64,000 nt of DNA from Pseudomonas anguilliseptica (GTDB lineage Bacteria; Pseudomonadota; Gammaproteobacteria; Pseudomonadales; Pseudomonadaceae), in assembly GCF_900105355.1 (NCBI RefSeq), contig NZ_FNSC01000001.1:3162001-3226000 (forward strand), written 5' to 3'. The position numbers and the translations under genes are program-made. Below the pieces are notes generated by a model. It worked only from the letters and a program-made list of their open reading frames with translations, had not been told where the DNA came from and ran no database searches. Numbering within the stretch: position 1 is the first letter of the stretch; each line of letters begins with the position of its first letter. Positions 1-9,317 of the stretch are shown in pieces.

Positions 1-352
1 ACATCACGCCCAGGCCATTAAGCTTGCCGCGAGCCTCGGCGCTTAGAGTCAGCTCCTGGCCGCTCTGTACCAGTGCCAGCTCCACTTCACCGCTGCCGAG
101 TTTGCCCAGGTTGTCTTCGGAGCCGGCGCTCTCAACCAGCTCCAGGCTAAAGCCCTGCAGTTCCAGCTCCGCCTGCAGGCGCTCGCCAAATGCATGATAG
201 CCACCACCCACGGCACCGGTCGCCATGCGCGCATGGATTGGCGGCGGCGGCGCGGCGAAATAGAACAGCGCGCCGACCAGTCCGGCCAGCACCGGCACTA
301 TCCACAGGTTGGTGAGGATCAGGATTTTCAGATCATGGAGAATGCGGCGCAT
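1..352 (-). CDS. TAXI-family TRAP transporter solute-binding subunit (partial)
   Basis: The reading frame starts at the ATG at 352 and runs off the left window edge after 117 codons. An N-terminal hydrophobic segment (about residues 12-33) looks like a membrane anchor or uncleaved signal. It is followed by the pattern ATGAVGGGYHAFGE, then a segment with E-x-A-G-S-E-x-N-L and G-E-V-E-L-A-L-V-Q-S. This matches TAXI solute receptors, which bind a small organic anion in the periplasm and pass it to a TRAP permease. No TRAP permease gene is visible, so the partner would lie beyond the edge or be absent. The family call rests on these motifs only. Confidence 0.6.
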   Translation of the reverse strand, partial: MRRILHDLKILILTNLWIVPVLAGLVGALFYFAAPPPPIHARMATGAVGGGYHAFGERLQAELELQGFSLELVESAGSEDNLGKLGSGEVELALVQSGQELTLSAEARGKLNGLGVM

Positions 353-426
353 GGTCAGTCCTTGTCATCAGTTGGGCTCAGAATAGCCGCAATGACTGAC
401 CAAGCTAAATGCCGAGTGTGTTCTGA

Positions 427-1695
427 TCAGTTGCTCACGCCAGCCAGGCGCATGCTGCGCTGTTCGCGCCAGCGATCGAGTAACCCGAGTACCACCAGCA
501 AGCCCAGGGCATACCCGGCATCCATGCCCAGCATCAGCAGCACCAGGGCGCAGAGCAGGCAACTGAATGCGGCCAGCCAGCGCCAGATACCGCGCAGCAG
601 CGCCATGCCTGCGGCCATGCTCAGCAGGTAAATCACAACGAAGTTGCCATTGGCGTAGCGAATCAGGTCGTCCACGGTCAAATTGAGCCACTGAGCCAGG
701 CTGGCGCACAGGGCGCAGCTGAGAATCACCCACAGCAGGGCGCGGGCCGGTACGCCGTGGCGGTTGCGTTGGGCCAGGGCAGCCGGCAGTTTGCCTTCGT
801 CGGCCAGGCTCCAGATCAGCCGGGCGAAGCCCTGCATATAGACGTTCATCGAGGCGAAGCAGGCCAGATAGCCCACAGTGGCGGCGATCCAGCGCGCCTG
901 CTCGCCCAGCAGCAGGTCGAGCATACGCGGCAGCGATGCGGCATCCGTTGTGACGTCGCCGTAGCTATGCAGGCTCAGCACCGCCACCGAACAGGCCCAG
1001 TACACCAGGCCCGCCAACAGCACGCCAAATAGCTACGCCAGGGGGAAGTCGCGCTCGGGGTTCTTGAACTCTTCGCCCATATGGGTAAAGGCCTCAATGC
1101 CGACAAAACACCAGAACATCACCCCCAGCGCCGCCGGCAGTAGATGCCAAGAGCCGCTAATTGGCGGCAGCAGCGGCTGGCTGGGGGCGGGCAGATCACC
1201 GACCCACCAGATCAGCGCGATGGTGGCGATAATCGCCACGGCAATCGCGCCCTGAATCATCCCGCTTGCCTTGGCCGGACGTTGGCCGAGCAACAGCATG
1301 GCTGCGAGGGTAGCCAACTGGATCGCTAGGGCTTGGCCGCGGCTGAGATCGAACAGCGCCTGCCAGAAACCGCTGGCGATATTCAGCGCCGCCGGCAAAC
1401 CCACCGGCAGCACGGCGAGGAACAGCAGGGCGCTGAGGCGCTCCATCCGTGCCCCAAAGGCGCGGCCAATCAGGTGCGGCGCGCCGCCGGCATGGGGAAA
1501 GTGGCGGCCCAGCTGAGCAAAGGTAAATGCCACCGGCAGCACCAGGGCGATCAGCAGCATCCAGGCCCATAACGATGCCTCGCCTGCAGCGGTGGCTGCC
1601 AGCGCCGGGATCACGAAAATCCCGGTGCCCAGTAGCGAGGTACTCAGCAGGCCAATCCCTTGCAGCAGGCCCAATTCCTGGTTCAGACGACTCAT
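427..1695 (-). pseudogene. yjeH: YjeH-like amino-acid exporter, broken by an in-frame stop
   Basis: The frame starts at ATG 1695 (MSRLNQELGLLQGIGLLSTS) and reads as an APC-superfamily permease very close to E. coli YjeH, the exporter of methionine and branched-chain amino acids. It shows the conserved stretches GTGIFVIPALAA, EEFKNPERDFP and LLAGLVYWACSV, and about 12 membrane segments over the whole length. A TAG at 1035-1033 follows FPLA. Translation continues in the same frame with LFGVLLAGLVYW down to the stop at 427, so no frame shift is involved. YjeH has Leu at the corresponding position, so one base change (TTG to TAG) explains it. An upstream extension to 1800 is open, but MSRLNQ matches the family start. 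The gene diverges from an Lrp-type regulator. A sequencing error is the main alternative. Confidence 0.85.
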
Positions 1696-1824
1696 GTTGT
1701 ATGCTCTGGCGTTTTGCCGGCTATGGTAGGGCGCGTCCCTGCAAAACACCGCCGTAGAAGTGTCGGCGTTGCCCGGCAGAATGACGGAATTGGCCGTCAA
1801 ATTGCTTTTTGCCTGAGAGTTGCC

Positions 1825-2244
1825 GTGGACAAGTTTGATCAGCAGATACTCGCCCTGTTACGCGCCGATGCGCGTTTACCCGTCAGCCAGATCGCCCGCG
1901 AGGTCAACCTGTCGCGTTCGGCGGTCAGCGAGCGGATTCGTCAGCTGGAACACAGTGGCGTGATCGGCGGCTATCACGCCCAGGTGGCGCTGCCGGGTGA
2001 GGCGGCGATCAAGGCCTATCTGGAGCTGTTCTACCAGGACGGGCGCTGCGAGCACTATGTTGAGCTGATGCGTGTCTACCCCGAGGTGCGCCGCTGCAGT
2101 GGCATCAGCGGCGAGACCGATATGCTGGTGGTTATCGAGGCCGCCTCAATGCAGCGCCTGAGCGAGATTCGCGGCGAGATCGAAAACTTCCCCGGTATGC
2201 AGAAAGTGAAGACCCATATGGTGGTCAAGGATTGGGTGTTTTGA
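1825..2244 (+). CDS. Lrp/AsnC-family transcriptional regulator
   Basis: A 139-residue protein with an N-terminal winged helix-turn-helix (about residues 4-60, including VSQIAREVNLSRSAVSERI) and a C-terminal RAM/AsnC ligand-binding domain (GISGETDMLVVIEA). Lrp/AsnC proteins form oligomers that sense amino acids and switch nearby transport or catabolic genes. The GTG start at 1825 is chosen because homology begins there and a GAGAG lies just upstream; the frame is open further upstream without family similarity. It diverges from the YjeH-like exporter 129 bp away, the usual arrangement for an exporter and its Lrp-type activator. With the exporter broken, the regulator may have lost its main target. 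The stop lies 2 bp before sbcD. Confidence 0.85.
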   Translation: MDKFDQQILALLRADARLPVSQIAREVNLSRSAVSERIRQLEHSGVIGGYHAQVALPGEAAIKAYLELFYQDGRCEHYVELMRVYPEVRRCSGISGETDMLVVIEAASMQRLSEIRGEIENFPGMQKVKTHMVVKDWVF

Positions 2245-2246
2245 GC

Positions 2247-3467
2247 ATGCGCATTCTGCACACCTCCGACTGGCACCTCGGCCAGCACTTTATGGGCAAG
2301 ACCCGCCAGGCCGAGCATCAGGCCTTCTGCGCCTGGCTGATCGAGCAAGTATGCGCGCACGGGGTCGATGCCGTGCTGATTGCTGGCGATATCTTCGACA
2401 CCGGCGCGCCGCCCAGCTATGCCCGCGAGCAGTACAACCGCTTTATCGTCGAGTTGCGTGGCACCGGCTGCGAGCTGGTGGTGCTCGGCGGCAACCATGA
2501 TTCGGTGGCCATGCTCGGTGAGAGCAAGACACTGCTGGCGCAACTGGGTACGCGGGTGATTCCGGGGGTTAGCGAAAGCCTCGAAGAGCAGCTGCTGGTG
2601 CTGCACCAACGTGACGGCTCGCCCGCTGCAATTCTCTGTGGCATCCCCTTTATCCGCCCGCGCGATGTGTTGCAAAGCCAGGCCGGGCAGAGTGCGCAGG
2701 ACAAGCAGCAGTCGCTGCAGCAGGCGATCCAGCAGCATTACCAGGACCTCTATGCCCTGGCCGAGGCCAAGTGCGCCGAACTGGGCGGCGACCTGCCGAT
2801 TATTGCCACTGGGCATCTGACCACTGTGGGTGCCAGCGCCAGCGATTCGGTGCGCGAGATTTATGTCGGTAGCCTGGAGGCCTTTCCCACCAGTGCCTTT
2901 CCGCCGGCGGCCTATATCGCCCTGGGGCATATCCACCGGCCGCAGAAGGTCGGCGGGCTGGAGCATATCCGCTACTGCGGCTCGCCCATTCCCCTGAGCT
3001 TCGATGAAGCCAAGCAGCAGAAGGAAGTGTTGCTAGTCGAGCTGGATAGCAGTGGTTTGCGCCAGATCAGCGCGCTGCTGGTGCCGCGTTTTCAGCCGTT
3101 GCTGTCGCTGCGCGGTTCGCTTAAAGAGTTGGACGTGCAGATCAAGCAAGCGGCAGAGCAGGGCAGTGCCGAACAGCCGGTGTGGCTGGAGGTGTTGGTC
3201 GGTACCGACGATTACCTGAGCGATTTGCAGCTGCGTATCGCCGCCCTATGCGAAGGGCTGCCGGTGGAAGTGCTGCGTATCCGCCGCGAACGCGGTAATG
3301 CCAGCGCGAGCTTGCAGGGCCAGGCCAAGGAAACTCTGGATGAGCTAAGCGTTGAGGATGTATTCGCGCAACGGCTTAGTAGCGAAAGCCTGGATGACGC
3401 TGAGCAGCAACGCTTGCTGGGGCTGTATCAGCAGGTGGTCAGTGAGCTGCGTGAGGGCGAGCTATGA
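2247..3467 (+). CDS. sbcD: Exonuclease SbcCD, nuclease subunit SbcD
   Basis: A 406-residue Mre11-type metallophosphoesterase. The metal-binding motifs are visible in order: TSDWHLG, IAGDIFDTGAPP, LGGNHDS, ATGHLTTVG and ALGHIHRPQ. With SbcC it forms the Mn-dependent nuclease that cuts hairpins and protein-blocked DNA ends in the cytoplasm. The ATG at 2247 is preferred because homology begins at MRILHTSDWHLG; the open frame starts five codons earlier. The stop overlaps the sbcC start by 4 bp (ATGA), so the two genes are translationally coupled. Nothing unusual was seen. Confidence 0.95.
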   Translation: MRILHTSDWHLGQHFMGKTRQAEHQAFCAWLIEQVCAHGVDAVLIAGDIFDTGAPPSYAREQYNRFIVELRGTGCELVVLGGNHDSVAMLGESKTLLAQLGTRVIPGVSESLEEQLLVLHQRDGSPAAILCGIPFIRPRDVLQSQAGQSAQDKQQSLQQAIQQHYQDLYALAEAKCAELGGDLPIIATGHLTTVGASASDSVREIYVGSLEAFPTSAFPPAAYIALGHIHRPQKVGGLEHIRYCGSPIPLSFDEAKQQKEVLLVELDSSGLRQISALLVPRFQPLLSLRGSLKELDVQIKQAAEQGSAEQPVWLEVLVGTDDYLSDLQLRIAALCEGLPVEVLRIRRERGNASASLQGQAKETLDELSVEDVFAQRLSSESLDDAEQQRLLGLYQQVVSELREGEL

Positions 3468-6400
3468 AGATCCTTAGCCTGCGCCTGAAAAACCTTAATT
3501 CGCTGAAAGGTGAATGGAAGATCGACTTCACCGCCGAGCCGTTCAAGGACAACGGTTTGTTCGCCATCACCGGGCCGACCGGCGCGGGCAAGACCACGCT
3601 GCTGGATGCCATCTGCCTAGCCCTGTACCACCGCACGCCGCGTATTAGCTCGCTGTCGGATAAGACCAATCAATTAATGACCCGCCACACCGCAGACTGC
3701 CTGGCTGAGGTCGAATTCGAGGTCAAAGGCGTCGCCTACCGCGCGTTCTGGAGCCAGCGCCGCGCCCGTGATAAGGCTGACGGTCAATTGCAGGGGCCCA
3801 AGGTTGAGCTGGCCGCCGCTGACGGGCAGATCATCACCGACAAGATCAACGAGAAGCTGCATGAGACCGAGCGCCTCACCGGTCTGGATTTTGAGCGCTT
3901 TACCAAGTCCATGCTGCTGGCCCAGGGCGGTTTTGCCGCCTTTCTCGAAGCGGGTGCCAACCAGCGCGCCGAGCTGCTGGAAGAGCTGACAGGTACCGAT
4001 ATCTACGGGCAGATATCCCAGCGGGTGTTTGAGCAGACCCGCGAGGTAAAAAACTCACTCGACCAGCTACGTGCCAGGGCCGAAGGGGTGGAGCTGCTTA
4101 ATGCGGAGCAGCGCCAGGCACTGCAGGATGAAGTCACGCAACTGGCTGAGCAGGAAGTGTTGCTCAACGGCCAGCAACAGAGTTGCCAGCAGCAACGCCA
4201 ACATGTTCTCGATCTGAGCAAGGCGCATAGTCAGCATCAACAGGCCCAGGCCCAAGAACAGCAGGCGCAACACGCCTGGCAGGATGCACAAGTGCAATTG
4301 CAGCAGCTTGCAGACTGCGCGCCGGCACTGCGTCTGCAGCCCGCTCATCAGGCCTGGCAGCAGGCCCAGCAACTGCTGGCGCAACGGCAGGATGAGTTGA
4401 ACAACATCACCATTGCCCAGCAGCAGGCCACCGAGCAGATGGCCCAGCAACTGTGGCTGGCCAGTCAGTTCAGCCAGCAGTTGGTGGCGCTCAGGCAGTC
4501 GCGTATTGGCCAGCTCGTTAACCAGCAGCAGAGCGTGCAGACGCAGTTGGCGCAGCACCCGCAGCGCGCTCAGTTGGGTGTGCAACTGGGCATCTGGCGT
4601 GAGCAACTGACTGCGCGGCAGCAGTTGAGCAACGCTGTCACCGAGCAGTTGAATAGGCAGCAGCAAGAGCAGGCTGATGCGGCGCAGTTGGCGCAGCAGA
4701 TACAGAGCCTGCAGGCCCAGTTGCAGCAGGCCGAGGCGGCACTGCTGGTTGCAGAGGCCCGTGAGCATGAGCAGCAAGCGGCGCTTGAGCAACTGCTGGC
4801 CGGGGAAGCCGAAGCCGTCTTGCGTGAGCACTGGCAGCGCTTGCTGGAGCAGGGGCACGTGTTGCAGCGTCTGGAGCAGATTGCTCAGCATCGTCAGGAG
4901 CTGGCCAGGCAGGCCGGGCAACTGAGCGATGCCATGCTGGAGCAGCAACAGCACAAGGCCAAGCAGGAACAGGCGCTGGTCAGCCTGCGCGAGCAGTACC
5001 GCGATCTGCAGCAGCAGGTGCGCGACAAGGAAACCCTGTTATTGCAGGAACAGTGCATTCAGGCCCTGGAGCAATACCGCGCCCAGCTACAGCCTGAGCA
5101 GGCCTGCCCGCTGTGTGGCTCCCTGGAGCATCCGGCCGTGGCGGCTTACCAGGCGCTGGACAGCTCGGTCACGGTCTCTGCGCTGGAACTCAAGCGCGAG
5201 CAGTTGAAAGCCCTGGGCGAGCAGGGCGAAGGCCTGCGCAGCACTGTCGCCACTTTGAATGAACGTATCGAACAGCAACAGGTGCAGGTGCAGCGGGTCG
5301 AGCAGGAACGTCAGCAGCAGGCCGATCTCTGGCAGCAACAAACCGAACTGCTGGGCCAGCAACTGGCGGACGCCGCCGCGCTCAAGGTTGCCATGCAGAT
5401 CCATGCCGAACAGGCGCAGCAGTTGCAGGCGCGCCTGAGCCAGCTTGAAGAATGTAAGGTCGCTCTGGATAGCGCCCGTACCGCCAACCAGCAGGTGCAG
5501 GGTAGCCTGCAACAGCAGCGCACCGAGCAGGCAGTGCTGCTCAGCAAACAGGAGCAGCAACAGCGTCAGCAGCAAGACATCGCCAAGCAGTTGCAACACC
5601 TGCAGCAACAGCAGCAACAGCAGCAGGAGCAGCTGGGCGCAGCCTTGGCGCAGTTCGGTTACAGCCTGCCGGAGCAAGGTGATAGCTGGCTGCAGCAGCG
5701 CGAGGAGGAATGGGCGCAGTGGCAGCAGTATCAGCAGCAACTGGCGGAGCTGCAGGAGCGTCTGCGTGATGAACAGCATGGTCTGAGCAGCAGCCAGGAA
5801 GTAGCCGACCTCTGGCAGCAGCGGTTACATCAGCAGCCGTTGCCTGCCTTGCCGGAGCTGCCGCAGGTGGCGGATGCCCGCGAACGTCTGGCGGCTGCGC
5901 AGCAGGGCTACGACGACGCTGTGCAAGCACTAAGTAGCTGGCAGGGCAAACAGCAGACCCACAATGAACTGCTCAGCCAGGCGCAGGCGGGTCTGCATCG
6001 GCAACAGCAAGCCTGGATCGACGCGCTGGCCCTCAGCCCCTTTGCCGATGTAGCCAGCTACCAGGCGGCGCTGCTTGATCCTGAGCAGCAAGCGCAACTG
6101 ACAGCCCTCAAGCAGCGTGTGGACAAGGCGCTGGCCGAAGCACAGGCACTGATGCTGTCCAGCACTCGGCATCTTGAGCAATTGCAGGCGCTACCGCACA
6201 GCGTGCTGAGCCTTGAGCAGCTTGATGAACAGTTGCAGTCTCTCAACGCTCAGCTGAAAACCCTGAGTGAGCGCCAGGGAGAGATCCGCGCCCAACTGCA
6301 GGGTGACGACGCGCGCAGGCAGGGCCAGCAGAGCCTGTTTGCCGAGAACCAAGCCAAGCAGGGCGAATACGATCTATGGCAGCAGCTCAACAGCCTGATC

Positions 6401-6898
6401 GGCTCGGCCGATGGCGCCAAATATCGCAAGTTTGCCCAGGGCCTGACCCTCGATCATCTGGTCTACCTGGCCAATCAGCAGCTCGAACGTTTGCATGGCC
6501 GCTACCAGTTGGCGCGGCGCAGCAGTGGCGAGTTGGAGCTGGAGGTGATCGACACCTGGCAGGCCGATGCGGCGCGCGACACCAAGACCTTGTCCGGCGG
6601 CGAGAGCTTTCTGGTCAGTCTGGCCCTGGCCCTGGCGCTGTCCGATCTGGTCAGCCACAAGACCAGCATCGACTCGCTGTTTCTCGACGAAGGCTTCGGC
6701 ACGTTGGACGGTGAAACCCTGGAGGTCGCTCTGGACGCCTTGGATAACCTCAATGCCAGCGGCAAGATGATCGGCGTGATCAGTCATGTCGAAGCGCTTA
6801 AGGAACGCATCCCGGTGCAGTTGAAAGTGCACAAGGGCGTCGGCATGGGTTATAGCGGCCTGGATAAGCGCTTTGCGGTGAATGCACGGGACAATTGA
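3464..6898 (+). CDS. sbcC: Exonuclease SbcCD, ATPase subunit SbcC
   Basis: A 1144-residue Rad50-like SMC ATPase. The N-terminal half-domain carries Walker A GPTGAGKTT (residues 37-45). Two very long coiled-coil arms flank a zinc hook, CPLCG (Cys548 and Cys551). The C-terminal half-domain has the signature TLSGGESFLVSLALALALSD and Walker B DSLFLDEGFGTLDG. The protein tethers DNA ends and uses ATP to control SbcD. The coiled coil is extremely glutamine-rich, with a run of eight Gln near 5603-5626 and many QQ pairs. Long antisense open frames over this gene are by-products of that composition. It is the second gene of the sbcDC operon. Confidence 0.95.
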   Translation: MKILSLRLKNLNSLKGEWKIDFTAEPFKDNGLFAITGPTGAGKTTLLDAICLALYHRTPRISSLSDKTNQLMTRHTADCLAEVEFEVKGVAYRAFWSQRRARDKADGQLQGPKVELAAADGQIITDKINEKLHETERLTGLDFERFTKSMLLAQGGFAAFLEAGANQRAELLEELTGTDIYGQISQRVFEQTREVKNSLDQLRARAEGVELLNAEQRQALQDEVTQLAEQEVLLNGQQQSCQQQRQHVLDLSKAHSQHQQAQAQEQQAQHAWQDAQVQLQQLADCAPALRLQPAHQAWQQAQQLLAQRQDELNNITIAQQQATEQMAQQLWLASQFSQQLVALRQSRIGQLVNQQQSVQTQLAQHPQRAQLGVQLGIWREQLTARQQLSNAVTEQLNRQQQEQADAAQLAQQIQSLQAQLQQAEAALLVAEAREHEQQAALEQLLAGEAEAVLREHWQRLLEQGHVLQRLEQIAQHRQELARQAGQLSDAMLEQQQHKAKQEQALVSLREQYRDLQQQVRDKETLLLQEQCIQALEQYRAQLQPEQACPLCGSLEHPAVAAYQALDSSVTVSALELKREQLKALGEQGEGLRSTVATLNERIEQQQVQVQRVEQERQQQADLWQQQTELLGQQLADAAALKVAMQIHAEQAQQLQARLSQLEECKVALDSARTANQQVQGSLQQQRTEQAVLLSKQEQQQRQQQDIAKQLQHLQQQQQQQQEQLGAALAQFGYSLPEQGDSWLQQREEEWAQWQQYQQQLAELQERLRDEQHGLSSSQEVADLWQQRLHQQPLPALPELPQVADARERLAAAQQGYDDAVQALSSWQGKQQTHNELLSQAQAGLHRQQQAWIDALALSPFADVASYQAALLDPEQQAQLTALKQRVDKALAEAQALMLSSTRHLEQLQALPHSVLSLEQLDEQLQSLNAQLKTLSERQGEIRAQLQGDDARRQGQQSLFAENQAKQGEYDLWQQLNSLIGSADGAKYRKFAQGLTLDHLVYLANQQLERLHGRYQLARRSSGELELEVIDTWQADAARDTKTLSGGESFLVSLALALALSDLVSHKTSIDSLFLDEGFGTLDGETLEVALDALDNLNASGKMIGVISHVEALKERIPVQLKVHKGVGMGYSGLDKRFAVNARDN

Positions 6899-6943
6899 TC
6901 TGCGCCAGCGTTGCTTGGGCTATGCCTACCTATACTGAAACCT

Positions 6944-7107
6944 AGGAGCCTGTCGGACTTAACGCTGTTCTACTGCGGCAAAGCCGGAGTTGGTCATTTT
7001 TGCTGCTTTCCCTCGTTAAATAGCCAGCTATTCGCCTCGGAAAACCAGCAAAACTGCCTCAAGCCGGGCTTTCCCTCGCTACGAACGGTTAAGTCCGACA
7101 GGCTCCT
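6944..7107. repeat. 164-bp element bounded by 20-bp perfect inverted repeats
   Basis: The outer arms 6944-6963 and 7088-7107 are perfect inverted complements beginning AGGAGCCTGTCGGACTTA. The interior has no open frame of interest and is fairly AT-rich. Size and structure resemble a small non-autonomous palindromic element (MITE-like). No target duplication is evident. It fills the gap between sbcC and the next gene and may also act as a transcript end for sbcC. Confidence 0.55.
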
Positions 7108-7169
7108 GGCGCGCAGGAAGCCGCACTCGCCCTCAGGGAACGACGCTTTCACTGTCTCGGAGCATTGCC

Positions 7170-7961
7170 TTGGCCAAGCTGTTGATCTGCCTGCTGTGCT
7201 GCTGTTGTCTGGTTGTTGAGGCCCATGCGGCCCCACGTTCGGCCGATGCCTTGATCCTCTGTTATGAGGATCAAAACTCCTACCCCTGGGTGATGACCGA
7301 CGGCAGCGGGCTCAACCTGCAGCTGCTACGGCTGGTCGACGAGAGCTTGCCGCTGCAGTTCAGCTTCGTTGCCGTGCCCTGGAAGCGCTGTTTGTCTGGC
7401 ATGGCTCAAGGCACCTATGACGGCGCTTTTGCCTCCAGCTTCAAGGAGGAACGTCTGCTTCTCGGCCGTTACCCGCAGGATGCCGATGGCCGCCTGGATG
7501 AGCGCAAACGGCTGCACACCTCGATCTACGCCCTGTACCGGCGTAAGGGCAGCCCTGTGAGCTGGAACGGCGAAGAGTTTCGCCAGTTGCAAGGGCGGGT
7601 TGGCTCCCTGAGCGGCTTTTCGATTGTCGACTTTATTCGCGCCCAGGGCGCCGAGGTTGATGAAGCCAGCCGTGATCCGCTGGCGCTGTTGCAGATGCTT
7701 AGCCATAAGCGCATCGAAGCGGCTGCGCTGCAGAGCCTGCGCGGCGACTTTGTGCTGCAGAGCAATCCTGAGCTGGCGGCGCGGCTGGAAAAGGTCAAGC
7801 TGCCGCTGGAAGAGAAGGCTTACTACCTGATGCTGTCCAACGCCTATGTGGCGGCTAACCCTGCGTATGCCGCGCGTATCTGGGATGAAATTGAGCGTCA
7901 GCGCGAGTCGGTGACGTATCGGCAGCAGGTGCGGGATTTTCTGGCACGCTCTCAGCCCTGA
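7170..7961 (+). CDS. Periplasmic substrate-binding protein-like (SBP_bac_3 type)
   Basis: A 263-residue protein with a short, cysteine-rich hydrophobic N-terminus ending AHA|AP, a likely signal peptide. The motif YPWVMTDGSGLNLQLLRLV, then FVAVPWKRCLSGMAQGTYDGAF, fits the PBPb fold of family 3 amino-acid-type binding proteins, which Pseudomonas also carries in many orphan copies. There is no ABC permease or ATPase beside it, so it may be a receptor or an orphan. The TTG at 7170 is chosen as start because GGAG (7159-7162) sits 7 nt upstream and the signal peptide begins there. The ligand cannot be deduced. Confidence 0.7.
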   Translation: MAKLLICLLCCCCLVVEAHAAPRSADALILCYEDQNSYPWVMTDGSGLNLQLLRLVDESLPLQFSFVAVPWKRCLSGMAQGTYDGAFASSFKEERLLLGRYPQDADGRLDERKRLHTSIYALYRRKGSPVSWNGEEFRQLQGRVGSLSGFSIVDFIRAQGAEVDEASRDPLALLQMLSHKRIEAAALQSLRGDFVLQSNPELAARLEKVKLPLEEKAYYLMLSNAYVAANPAYAARIWDEIERQRESVTYRQQVRDFLARSQP

Positions 7962-7997
7962 GTCGGTTAATGCTTGGAGCCTGTTAAGGGCAGGCGC

Positions 7998-9317
7998 ATG
8001 ATCGTGCTTCGCCTCGATGAGTATTGCCGCATGGCTAAGCCTCCCGCCGCTCCACCGTCTGCCTCTGCGCTTGGGCGCTTTCTGACCTTGGCCGGTACGG
8101 CCACGCGCATCGGCGGCAGCGTGCTGGGGCAGCGTCTGCGTCCTGGGCGCAGTGGAATTGATTGGCAGCCGGTGGGCGATCTGCTCACGGATGTGCTGGG
8201 CGAGATGAAAGGCCCGGTGCTCAAGCTGGGGCAAATGGCCTCACAGTGGCAGGGTGTGCTGCCTGAGCCGGTGGCTCTGGCGCTGGCCTCGTTGCAGAAC
8301 CGTGTGCCGGCCTTGCCCTTCAGCGCGCTGCGCGAACACCTGCAACAGGTGTATGGCGCGGACCTCGGGCAGTTTTTCCAGCAGATCGACGAGCAACCCT
8401 TTGCCGCCGCCTCCTTGGGCCAGGTGCATCGCGCGATAGCGGCAGATGGCCGGGCGCTGGTGCTGAAAGTGCAATACCCGGGTATCGCCGAGAACTGCCA
8501 GGCGGATCTGCGCCAGCTGCGCCGTTTGTTGCCGCTGGGGCGCTTGTTCCGCGCGCCCGCCGAACAGCTGGAAGGCTTGTACCAGGAACTGGCAGCGGTG
8601 ATCGCAGCTGAGCTGGATTACCCGACGGAGATGCGCCGTCTGCAGGACTTTCGCGCGCATTTCGCCGATTGGCCGGGCTTGCGTCTGCCGCAGCCGCAGG
8701 AAGATCTGTGCCGCCCCGGTGTACTGGCGCTAAGCGAGGAGGCCGGCTTGCCGTTTGCCGAGGTTAGCCGGGCCAGTGCTGAAGTGCGTGAGCGTCTGGC
8801 CCTGCCCCTGGTGCTCTGGCTGAGTGCCCAGGCCTTCGAGCTGGGGCTGCTGCATGCCGATCCGCATCCGGGCAATTTCGCCTACACCGCAGCCGGTGAG
8901 CTGGTGGTGTATGACTTCGGCTGTGTGCAGGCGCTGTCTGCGCCGTTACTGGCGGCCTATGTGCAAACCTACAAGGCGTTGCAGGCCCGCGACGGCGAGC
9001 AGCTGGAGAAGGCCTTCCAGGCGCTCGGTACACGCCAGCCGCAATCCACCACGCCCTATGGCTTGTACCGTCAGCTGCATGGCTTGCTCGGGCCGCTGTT
9101 GCAGCCTGGCGTGCACTGGGACTTTGCCGCCACGCCGCTGCATGAACAGGTGCAGCGGCTGTTGCCCGATGTGCTGGGCGCATTGGGCAGTCTGCAACCC
9201 GCACCGGCCACCTTGCTGGTCAATCGCACGCTGGAAGGGCATTACTGGAACCTCAGCCGCCTCGGTGTCGCGCTGCCGGTGGCCGATCTGTTGCAGGTAC
9301 AGCTGGTCGGGCGTTAG
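7998..9317 (+). CDS. ABC1/AarF/UbiB-family atypical kinase
   Basis: About 439 residues with the marks of the UbiB/ADCK family. These are the KxGQ motif (KLGQMASQWQG), the alanine-rich nucleotide loop (AAASLGQVHRA), the ATP lysine in LVLKVQYPGI, the catalytic region HADPHPGNF and the metal-binding DFG (VYDFGCVQ). Family members support quinone biosynthesis or lipid handling through an unorthodox ATPase activity. This is a paralogue rather than ubiB itself: it lacks the C-terminal membrane segments and is not beside ubiE/ubiJ. The start is set at ATG 7998 because AAGGG lies 7 nt upstream; ATG 8031 is an alternative. The stop overlaps the convergent next gene by 4 bp. Confidence 0.85.
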   Translation: MIVLRLDEYCRMAKPPAAPPSASALGRFLTLAGTATRIGGSVLGQRLRPGRSGIDWQPVGDLLTDVLGEMKGPVLKLGQMASQWQGVLPEPVALALASLQNRVPALPFSALREHLQQVYGADLGQFFQQIDEQPFAAASLGQVHRAIAADGRALVLKVQYPGIAENCQADLRQLRRLLPLGRLFRAPAEQLEGLYQELAAVIAAELDYPTEMRRLQDFRAHFADWPGLRLPQPQEDLCRPGVLALSEEAGLPFAEVSRASAEVRERLALPLVLWLSAQAFELGLLHADPHPGNFAYTAAGELVVYDFGCVQALSAPLLAAYVQTYKALQARDGEQLEKAFQALGTRQPQSTTPYGLYRQLHGLLGPLLQPGVHWDFAATPLHEQVQRLLPDVLGALGSLQPAPATLLVNRTLEGHYWNLSRLGVALPVADLLQVQLVGR

